From Peronospora farinosa (lineage: Eukaryota > Oomycota > Peronosporomycetes > Peronosporales > Peronosporaceae): DNA of 64,000 nucleotides. Location of the stretch: positions 62,001 through 126,000 of the forward strand of contig CANTFK010000943.1 in assembly GCA_947646735.1 (NCBI GenBank), given 5' to 3'. Both the position numbers and the translations under genes were made by a program. Below the pieces are notes generated by a model. It had not been told where the DNA came from and searched no databases. It worked only from the letters and a program-made list of their open reading frames with translations. Positions 56,671-64,000 of this stretch are shown here, in pieces; position 1 is the first letter of the stretch; each line of letters opens with the position of its first letter.

Positions 56671-57734
56671 CTGGTCGAAGAATAAAACGTTACGCTCAAC
56701 TAGCATTATGCGCAAGGGTGGCAATATGCTTAAAGGTTGCTGGATCAGCTCATGAACAGATCTTTGGGTGACTACACAGCATCTTAGGCAATGACTGGGC
56801 GTATTATCCGACGACGCAATGATCTTGTCATTGTTGCGTCCGTAATGGCCAGAAACGGCTGGGAGTCATTTGAGAAACACGCCACGTACTCCGTTATCAT
56901 CAAGTATGAGAATATCGTATTAAAGCTTGTGGTACCGATACATGGTAACAGCGAGCGCCGCATTAATATGAAGTGTCTCAACACCGCAATGAATGGTGTT
57001 GCTCGCTGCGCCGGAGTGATAGATTGGGCACGCGACCTGGTTGCGAAGGAATTCGTATATTGCTCCACTCTTCTGCATGCGCAAGTCTATGGAATACCGT
57101 ATCATTTAAGACTACCGCGACATGATTTGACAGGGTGTGCTGATGGAGGATATCTTTTCGACAGCATTACTGCATGGACCCGATGTCAGCGTACACCAAG
57201 TGTGAAGAAAATGAATTTACAGTATCCCAGACACTAGTATACTTATCTTGCCATTAGGAGAGTCGATCCTTTAGCGGACGAGTGTCGCGTGAGAATTATT
57301 CCTTGCATTAGCTAAGGAATCGGCCATGAATCGAAATATGAGGTTATAAAGAGGATTCAAGTACGTGATACTTAGAAGATAAAATAATAAACTTTGTCGT
57401 AGGAAGAAGTTTTTTTGCGAATGAACAAAACTTTAAGTTATAATCCGAAATGTCAATATGTTTATAAGCTTCAGCTACGTCACCAGGGCGCTGGTAAATT
57501 GAGTATACTAATACGTGAAAAAAGCTGATATAGATCGACCCCTTAGCTAATTAGGTAACTAATGTGCTGCTTATATTAAAAAAATGGAAACATCAAACAA
57601 AACTTCCTACAAATTAGTGTCGGTACACCAATGTACTCGTCATGTTCGCATTCGTGCCCGTATCATTGAATAAAAATCGGTTACGAAGAACTTATCAAGA
57701 AAATAATACCGGCAAAATAGTACGTAATATCTGT
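56671..57734. other. Region without an assignable gene left of the copia element
   Basis: A 148-codon open frame at 56791..57237 and a minus-strand frame over the same DNA have no recognisable features. The rest is AT-rich. The part just left of 57734 is the original upstream sequence of the CREG-like gene (see findings). Confidence 0.35.
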
Positions 57735-58110
57735 TGTTGTGATATGTTCCTCCCAAGTTGAAGTCGTTGGAACATTTCACGTCCGTTTACACATTTCACG
57801 TCCGTTTACCGATTCCGATGGTGAAACGTGGAAACAATGGAGAAGGGAAACGGCGGAGATCAGAATGGGACGAGTCGACAACTGGACGAGTCGACAAACG
57901 TTGGTGACAAGGCGGCGGCTCGCAGGTTAGCTGCAGCCGCATACGTGAAAGCTCGAAAGCTCAGTCAGAAAAGTGCAAAGTGCAAGGCAAGTCGTCAGTA
58001 GCCAGAAAGAGCTAAACGAAGTAATATATATCTTTGAGTGTCAAGAGATATATCTCTATATCTAGCATAGCTGGACGCTAGAGAGACTGCAATAAAGCGA
58101 GATTGCAACA
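57735..58110 (+). repeat. 5' LTR of the copia element (376 bp)
   Basis: Starts TGTTGTGATATG and ends GATTGCAACA. It contains two copies of the 19 bp unit CATTTCACGTCCGTTTACA. Confidence 0.95.
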
Positions 58111-58123
58111 GGGTTATGAGCCC
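58111..58123 (+). other. Primer-binding site of half-tRNA type
   Basis: GGGTTATGAGCCC directly follows the LTR. It is complementary to GGGCTCATAACCC, the form of a tRNA-Met anticodon arm with CAT in the middle. Copia of Drosophila is primed by a tRNA-iMet fragment in this manner (established knowledge). Confidence 0.75.
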
Positions 58124-58258
58124 AAGCCTGAGCAAGGCTTAAGCATAACCAAGAAACGGCGACGCATTTACAGGCTAAGGCTGTAAGTGTTTGAGTGCGA
58201 AGAAAGACTCCGTTTGTCAGGAAGGACAAACGTAAACTTACCTAAAAGCTGGCACAAC

Positions 58259-61200
58259 ATGTCAAACAAGGTAGAGCTGAACAAATATGGACGACCCGTA
58301 GGATGGCATGGGCAATCCTGGGCGTACTACAAAGGGATGATGAAACTGACCTTTGAGGAAAAGGATGTGCTGGATTATGCTACGGGAAACAAGATTCTCG
58401 TAGGTAACGCAAGTGCAAACGAAGTGAAAGCGTTTCGAGAGGCACAAATAACAATCAAGCAGCTTATTCTTGCTTCCCTATCAATGGAGTTGGGGCAGCG
58501 TGTGATGACGAAAGCAACTGGCACCGAGATGTGGAAATACTTGGAAGACTTTTACGAGGGAAAGACTAATGCTGCAACGAGAACAAACCAAGAAATTATT
58601 CTTTACAACAAGTTAAACGCGATGAAGTGCAAACCTAATTGGGACGTTGCGCAACACGTGGAAAACATGTTCATGATTAAAGATCAATTGGTCGCTGTGA
58701 ACGCAGGTATTCGGGACCCGATCTTTACGCAGATGTTAATTCGATCGTTGCCGGCGAATGTGCGCTTTGATCGTCTGAGAGGCATGGTTGAAAGCGATGA
58801 CGACAAGGTGGACACTTCGGAAAAATTGAAAGATCAGATTTTGCGAATGGATAGTTTTAACAAGTGTGATCGGGAGCTTGGTGCCCATGGTGTCATTGGA
58901 AATGTGCAGGACAATGGAGGCAGTCAAACATCCAAGAACCGGCAAAACGCTAGCTGTGCAAGATCACATATCGGAACCAGAAAGTTAATAGCTGCCGACA
59001 AAGTACTCCAAAGCACGACTTCACAGGCGGATAAGCAGCATGGAAACTGCTTTAATTGTCATAAGCCTGGACACCGCATGAGAGACTGTCCTATAATGAA
59101 GAAACCAAAAACGAGTGATTATCAGGTGGCATTTGCACAGCATCCGAAGAATGAGCTTGCGGATGGATGTCAAGAAAAGCCGGATGAACTGATGGTGATG
59201 GCAAAGAACAAGCTGTCAACGAGGGAAAATACTCCAGACAGAAACTGCACACAACGACAATGGTGTCTTGACAATGCGTCGAATGTACATGTGGCATCTG
59301 ATTTACGATACTTTATTGATTATAGCGCATTTGATAACAATGCACAAGCTCAATGTATCCGAGGATTTCAGAAGCACTTTAAAACAAAGCCGATTGGTCA
59401 GGGAACCGTTCAGATACTTGTTCAAAACGGATCAAGCAGCAACATGATAACACTTTATGACGTATTATACGTTCCTGACTGTATGAATTTAATTTCTCAC
59501 ACACAAGTCGAGGACCAAGGACATACTGTGAAGTATTGCATCCGAGAGGGAGAAAGATTCTACGAGCTTTGGCAGCATAATCGGAAGCTGCTGAACATCA
59601 AAAGAGATGACTGTGGTCTTTTCACATTTAATGCCATCAATGATTTTCTATCACAAACGAGTGACAGGGGTGAACTGCTGATCACAGATAAGTGCTTCCA
59701 TCCTCAGGTAAATCATACGCGCGCACAAGGGCACGCTGATATCCAACGGTGGCAAGAAAGGCTGGGCCATCTTAATCCACAGTACGTGAAGCTCATGGCA
59801 GATCGCAAGCTAGTAGACGGAATGTCACTAAGCCCAAAACAATTTATTGATTGCGAAGCATGCCACATTGGTAAAGACCGACAACGTACACGTCATAAGC
59901 ATTTGATGCGTGATATAACGACGAAGAATCAAGTGATATTTGTCGATTTACTTTTTCCGAAGTACAGCTCAAGCCCAAGAGCGTATAAGGCGGTACTTGT
60001 TGTAGTAGATGGATACTCCCGGTATACTACGGTGTACCCACTTTACTCAAAGAACGCATCGGAAGTAAATACAGCCATCAAACGATACATTTCCTGGGCA
60101 GAGCGTCAATTTCCCGCAAATAAGGTCAAGCAAGTGATATCTGACGGCGGAGGGGAATTTGTAAATGGGGAGATTACCCGTTGGTACAGGAATGTTGGCA
60201 TTGAGTTCTTACCAAACCCACCTCATGGATCACACTTGAACCTGTGTGAGAGAGCACACCAAACCCTAATTCACATGGTGAAGGCAATGATGGCGTCCAC
60301 AAAGCTACCAAAATCGTTTTGGATGCATGCGCTTGAGATGGCTACGTACCTGAGAAATAGGGCATACTGTCGATCAATCAAAGAGACTCCATACAGAATG
60401 ATGATGAACAAGAAGCCAAACCTACATGGTATAAAGAAGTTTGGATCTCTCGCTTATGTCCATCAAGCGAACAACCCATCTCGGAAGAAACTAGATGATA
60501 ACTGCAGAATTGGTTTTCTTTTGGGGTACCTGGAAGGACAAGCCGGATTTAAAGCTTATTTTCCAGCAGATCAAGTGGTTCAACACGTTTTGGATGCTTC
60601 GGTCAATGAGGATATAGTATACGGTGACCGATATCACGAAGGATATGCTGTCGCCGTATCAGATTGGTTGTCACGTACAAGTACGGATGATAAAAATGGA
60701 GCGAGTATGGAAGTCGATAGCAATGACGAAAGTATTGCGTCGGACGAAGTCAGCATGGAAGTCGACAGCGATGATGACATTATTGCGTCGGATTGTGAAT
60801 CGATCCCGATTGACTATGAGAGCGAGTCATCAGCAATCGAGTCATCACCAAAGTTTGAATTAGTTGATGTGGATTCAGTGGAGACCAACATTGATATTCC
60901 TGTAATTCGGGATACACTCGATCTGAGTAATCAGAGCCCTATGTGTGCCAATGCCAGTGATGATGCAATTCAAAAACATCATACAAGCAAGCCCTCTAGC
61001 TTGGAAAGTGAAACGACCCACGATACCGAAACAGATGTTGACAGTCAATCAGCTGCCGAAAATTGCGACAAGGTGAGTTGTGACTATCGGTCAGAGACAT
61101 CCGACACTAGTAATAGCGAGGATGAGGATGAAAATGTACATGCAGATACGGAACTACCTACCACATCCAAGGATACATTACATTCACGCGAGGGTGCGAC

Positions 61201-63040
61201 GACGAGTGAGTCCAGCAATGACCTGATGGATACGTGTATGATTCCTGAAATAATTACTGGAGAACGTAGGAAAGTTTTGGATGCGGAGCTAGAGGATGTC
61301 CAAGAGATCAAACGACGGCGCGATAACAAAGGAAGGCCACAGAAAATGGTCTTACGCCAGTCAACAGAGCGCCGATACCCGTCGTGGCTTGAGGGGTACC
61401 TTGTGAATGCTGCACTCCATGAAAATAGCGAAAGTCTTACAGCGAACCATAGATGGCGAGCAAATGAGACCAAGATTCCCAAAAGCTTTACTGAAGCGAT
61501 GAAGACGCCGCAAAAAGACGAATGGTATAATGGTATGAAAAACGAAGTGAACGCCATGTTTTCTAAGGGAGTATTGGTTCCGATTGATGAAACAGAAGCC
61601 CCGGCGAAGGCAAACAAATTAGGATTAATGTGGAGATTCCAAGTGAAGACTGATGACCAAGAATTCATTACTCGTTTTCGTCCTAGACTTGTAGGATTAG
61701 GAAACCATCAGCAGCCAGGAATTGACTACGTGGAATCATTTTCGCCTGTCGCACGGATTGTTACCTTTCGAGTGTTGGTGGCACTAGCCACAAAATTCGG
61801 ACTGGTTTTATATCAAGGAGATGTACAAACAGCATACTTGAATGCGAATTTACAGATCAGGCAATATGTCCGAAATATACCAGGATTCCCTCAACCCCCA
61901 AGAATCATCTATCGAGTGGACAGAGCGCTCTATGGCTTGCATCAGTCAGGAGCCGAATGGAATGAAGAGATTGATAACTGGTTGGTCACTCAAGAGTTCA
62001 AACGTAGTGAGACTGAGCCTTGTCTTTACTTCTACTGCAAACATGCAGTACTGGCTCTTCTCATGTTATACGTCGACGATGTGGTATTAGCGACTGATTC
62101 TAAGGCATATAAGGCATCGTTTTTTGAAGCCATCGACGCGAAATATGGTTTTAAAGATGGAGGAAAGCTGCACTATTTTTTAGGCATCAATGTCGAGCAA
62201 GATGAGACGGACACGTATATTCACCAAACGAAATATTGCAAGGAAGTTCTCGAGAAAGTTGGCTTTGGCGAAGCACACGGTAGTGCAACTCCTATGGAGA
62301 CCAACACTAGATACAGGAAGTGCATTGAACCAGCTGAAGACACTGATTTTGATTATCGAGGAACTATTGGATCGTTGATGTACTTGGCGACTACTACAAG
62401 GCCAGATATTGCGTATGCTGTGGGCTACTTGAGCCGTTTTGTGAGCAACCCATCACGAAAACACTGCGGAGCCGTCAAGCGAGTATTGCGATACCTATCT
62501 GGTACACTACAAACCGGCATAAGATACACACGAGATATAGGAGCAAACGAAGATGTTGTCATTACTGGATATTGTGATGCTGATTGGGGCAACGATCCCG
62601 ACTCAAGAAAAAGTGTCATCGGATTTGTGCTTATGATGGAATCTGGAGCTGTCGCATGGGCTGCCAGACGTCAAACAATAGTCGCACAATCAACCGCAGA
62701 AGCCGAATATGTGGCAGCATGCGAAGCGTCCATGGAGGGTCGCGGAATTGCAAATATGCTCAATGAGATTTTACACTGTATACAGGCACATGCTGTACTA
62801 ACGATGGGCATTGACAATGCGGCAGCTATTTCGTTGGCATGCAAACCCACACATAACAGCAAAACAAGACACATTGAGCTAAGATGGCATTATGTGCGCG
62901 AACAAATTAAGGCTGGGCATATTTTGGTAAAGAAAGTGTCCGGAACAGAGAATCCTGCTGATATGTTCACAAAGGCTCTACCGAAGCGCAGCCTAGCGAA
63001 GTATCGAGCCGACATTGGCATGAGGATTTCACAAGAGTAA
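58259..63040 (+). CDS. Copia Gag-Pol polyprotein, single open frame
   Basis: From the first ATG (58259) the frame is open for 1,593 residues. Domains in order: Gag; CCHC knuckle CFNCHKPGHRMRDCP (~59047); protease around WCLDNASNVHVASD (D at 59270); pre-integrase WQERLGHLNPQYVKLM; integrase with Asp in IFVDLLFPKY, Asp in VISDGGGEFVN and Glu in NLCERAHQTLIH; a long acidic linker (~60690..61260); reverse transcriptase with SFSPVARIVTFRVLVAL and YVDD (62069..62080); RNase H with CDADWG, STAEAEY and GIDNAAA. The order integrase before reverse transcriptase is the Ty1/copia hallmark. Oddity: the protease box reads D-N-A-S where D-S/T-G is usual. It has no stops or frameshifts. Confidence 0.95.
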   Translation: MSNKVELNKYGRPVGWHGQSWAYYKGMMKLTFEEKDVLDYATGNKILVGNASANEVKAFREAQITIKQLILASLSMELGQRVMTKATGTEMWKYLEDFYEGKTNAATRTNQEIILYNKLNAMKCKPNWDVAQHVENMFMIKDQLVAVNAGIRDPIFTQMLIRSLPANVRFDRLRGMVESDDDKVDTSEKLKDQILRMDSFNKCDRELGAHGVIGNVQDNGGSQTSKNRQNASCARSHIGTRKLIAADKVLQSTTSQADKQHGNCFNCHKPGHRMRDCPIMKKPKTSDYQVAFAQHPKNELADGCQEKPDELMVMAKNKLSTRENTPDRNCTQRQWCLDNASNVHVASDLRYFIDYSAFDNNAQAQCIRGFQKHFKTKPIGQGTVQILVQNGSSSNMITLYDVLYVPDCMNLISHTQVEDQGHTVKYCIREGERFYELWQHNRKLLNIKRDDCGLFTFNAINDFLSQTSDRGELLITDKCFHPQVNHTRAQGHADIQRWQERLGHLNPQYVKLMADRKLVDGMSLSPKQFIDCEACHIGKDRQRTRHKHLMRDITTKNQVIFVDLLFPKYSSSPRAYKAVLVVVDGYSRYTTVYPLYSKNASEVNTAIKRYISWAERQFPANKVKQVISDGGGEFVNGEITRWYRNVGIEFLPNPPHGSHLNLCERAHQTLIHMVKAMMASTKLPKSFWMHALEMATYLRNRAYCRSIKETPYRMMMNKKPNLHGIKKFGSLAYVHQANNPSRKKLDDNCRIGFLLGYLEGQAGFKAYFPADQVVQHVLDASVNEDIVYGDRYHEGYAVAVSDWLSRTSTDDKNGASMEVDSNDESIASDEVSMEVDSDDDIIASDCESIPIDYESESSAIESSPKFELVDVDSVETNIDIPVIRDTLDLSNQSPMCANASDDAIQKHHTSKPSSLESETTHDTETDVDSQSAAENCDKVSCDYRSETSDTSNSEDEDENVHADTELPTTSKDTLHSREGATTSESSNDLMDTCMIPEIITGERRKVLDAELEDVQEIKRRRDNKGRPQKMVLRQSTERRYPSWLEGYLVNAALHENSESLTANHRWRANETKIPKSFTEAMKTPQKDEWYNGMKNEVNAMFSKGVLVPIDETEAPAKANKLGLMWRFQVKTDDQEFITRFRPRLVGLGNHQQPGIDYVESFSPVARIVTFRVLVALATKFGLVLYQGDVQTAYLNANLQIRQYVRNIPGFPQPPRIIYRVDRALYGLHQSGAEWNEEIDNWLVTQEFKRSETEPCLYFYCKHAVLALLMLYVDDVVLATDSKAYKASFFEAIDAKYGFKDGGKLHYFLGINVEQDETDTYIHQTKYCKEVLEKVGFGEAHGSATPMETNTRYRKCIEPAEDTDFDYRGTIGSLMYLATTTRPDIAYAVGYLSRFVSNPSRKHCGAVKRVLRYLSGTLQTGIRYTRDIGANEDVVITGYCDADWGNDPDSRKSVIGFVLMMESGAVAWAARRQTIVAQSTAEAEYVAACEASMEGRGIANMLNEILHCIQAHAVLTMGIDNAAAISLACKPTHNSKTRHIELRWHYVREQIKAGHILVKKVSGTENPADMFTKALPKRSLAKYRADIGMRISQE

Positions 63041-63054
63041 AGATGTTCCGACAC

Positions 63055-63071
63055 AAGCGTCGGAGGGGGCG
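63055..63071 (+). other. Polypurine tract of the copia element
   Basis: CGTCGGAGGGGGCG lies directly before the right LTR, as expected for plus-strand priming. Confidence 0.75.
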
Positions 63072-63466
63072 TGTTGTGATATGTTCCTCCCAAGTTGAAG
63101 TCGTTGGAACATTTCACGTCCGTTTACACATTTCACGTCCGTTTACACATTTCACGTCCGTTTACCGATTCCGATGGTGAAACGTGGAAACAATGGAGAA
63201 GGGAAACGGCGGAGATCAGAATGGGACGAGTCGACAACTGGACGAGTCGACAAACGTTGGTGACAAGGCGGCGGCTCGCAGGTTAGCTGCAGCCGCATAC
63301 GTGAAAGCTCGAAAGCTCAGTCAGAAAAGTGCAAAGTGCAAGGCAAGTCGTCAGTAGCCAGAAAGAGCTAAACGAAGTAATATATATCTTTGAGTGTCAA
63401 GAGATATATATCTATATCTAGCATAGCTGGACGCTAGAGAGACTGCAATAAAGCGAGATTGCAACA
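63072..63466 (+). repeat. 3' LTR of the copia element (395 bp)
   Basis: Same as the left LTR but with three copies of the 19 bp CATTTCACGTCCGTTTACA-type unit and one base change near 63410. Confidence 0.95.
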
Positions 63467-63482
63467 TCTGTTACTTACAAAG

Positions 63483-63970
63483 ATGACGTTTCTGCCACTT
63501 AATTGCCATTTTTCTGATTCTGTCGGGGCTTTTGGGATTATTTGACTGTAAAGTTGAAGCCCGTCGTATTGCACATAACTTCCAATTTGACGCAATTACA
63601 ATTGAAGAGACGAAGAATTGGTGAGTTTCTAGAATATATATATACATGTAGAAACAACCGATGAAAATGGTAAAATTATATTGATTGTGGATCATGAATG
63701 ACTAGAAATTATAGTGAAAGTCCAGCGCAACATGCTCGACAATTGGTGCATAACAATGTATGGGCAACACTATCGACAATCTCAGTCCAGTTTAATGGAG
63801 TTCCATATGGTAGCACTGTGTCATACAGCGGTACATGAAGGTATAAATGAAAGGAAAAACAAAAGAGTCTATTGACTTGAATATTTGGGTGTATTTAGAT
63901 GGCATCGCGTACTCAATGGCGAACTCGACAGGCGAGATCTTCTTTTACATTACACCAATGGATGCTACCG
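63483..63970 (+). pseudogene. CREG-like secreted protein gene, 5' part, frame broken near the start
   Basis: Exons: 63483..63620, 63715..63830 and 63899..63970, then a donor GTACGA toward the window edge. From ~63500 the frame reads LIAIFLILSGLLGLFDC (signal peptide), VEARRIAHNFQFDAIT, ARQLVHNNVWATLSTISVQF, PYGSTVSYSDGIAYS and EIFFYITPMDATG. This is the FMN-binding split-barrel fold of CREG proteins (cellular repressor of E1A genes, pyridoxamine-oxidase-like, secreted or lysosomal). Joins after exon 1 are in phase. The only nearby ATG (63483) is in another frame than the signal peptide, one base off, and a TGA precedes the signal peptide in its own frame. Either a one-base indel has broken the gene, or the true start lay elsewhere or in a lost exon. 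The copia element is 16 bp upstream. Confidence 0.7.
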
Positions 63971-64000
63971 GTACGAAGTAATGGAGGCCCAAGTAGTTTG

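Larger units (their letters stand above)
57735..63466 (+). mobile_element. Young, complete Ty1/copia retrotransposon
   Basis: LTRs at 57735..58110 and 63072..63466 flank an uninterrupted polyprotein. The 5 bp TCTGT stands on both sides (57730..57734 and 63467..63471), a target-site duplication. By eye the LTRs differ by one 19 bp repeat unit and one base change. A primer-binding site follows the left LTR and a purine tract (GGAGGGGGCG) precedes the right one. All parts needed for movement appear to be present, so this is a recent insertion. Confidence 0.96.

Noticed and set aside
56791..57237. 148-codon frame left of the copia element
   Set aside because: No recognisable domain; the opposite strand is equally open. 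Kept only as unassigned sequence.
61084..61668. Minus-strand 194-codon frame in the copia element
   Set aside because: It is the reverse of the acidic linker and reverse-transcriptase start and has no features of its own.

Overview
The window is from an oomycete, most likely a Peronosporales species (Phytophthora or downy mildew type). The evidence is an intact secreted RXLR-EER effector gene, a broken second one, a compact gene layout with short GT-AG introns (about 40-110 nt), and oomycete-style Ty3/gypsy chromoviruses and Ty1/copia elements. Gene models were built by hand from splice signals and checked for reading phase and fit to protein families.

Layout. Positions 1-34,900 form a gene-dense housekeeping block: DnaJ (partial), AI-2E-type membrane protein, complex I NDUFA9-like subunit, MCUR1/DUF1640 mitochondrial protein, a ten-exon senataxin/SEN1-like helicase, THEM6-like thioesterase, PTPMT1-like phosphatase, protein methyltransferase, RIIa-guanylate kinase fusion, ankyrin protein, RING-H2 protein, Tudor-PWWP protein, RXLR effector, NF-YC, SLC35/TPT transporter, VPS26C, farnesyl diphosphate synthase, an RRM protein and a Golgi CASP protein. 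Many neighbours are divergent with 150-300 bp between starts, or convergent with under 150 bp between stops.

Positions 35,000-63,500 are repeat-rich. They hold a fragment duplicated from the RING gene, a decayed gypsy chromovirus (35,603-45,022) whose 3' LTR carries a nested 1.7 kb insert, a broken RXLR gene, a second gypsy chromovirus on the minus strand (46,643-54,546) with a rearranged 5' LTR, a decayed NOP14 fragment, and a young, open copia element (57,735-63,466) with a 5 bp target duplication. The copia element sits 17 bp upstream of the probable start of a CREG-like secreted protein gene that runs off the right edge and has a frame break in its signal peptide.

Points of most interest: a TFIIS-N-like helical domain embedded in the SEN1-like helicase just before its helicase core; an opposite-strand coding region at the 3' end of both chromoviruses, overlapping the chromodomain in one of them; a half-tRNA-type primer site in the copia element; and the copia/CREG junction. 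The window is eukaryotic, and I saw no CRISPR array, operon, prophage or tRNA/rRNA gene.
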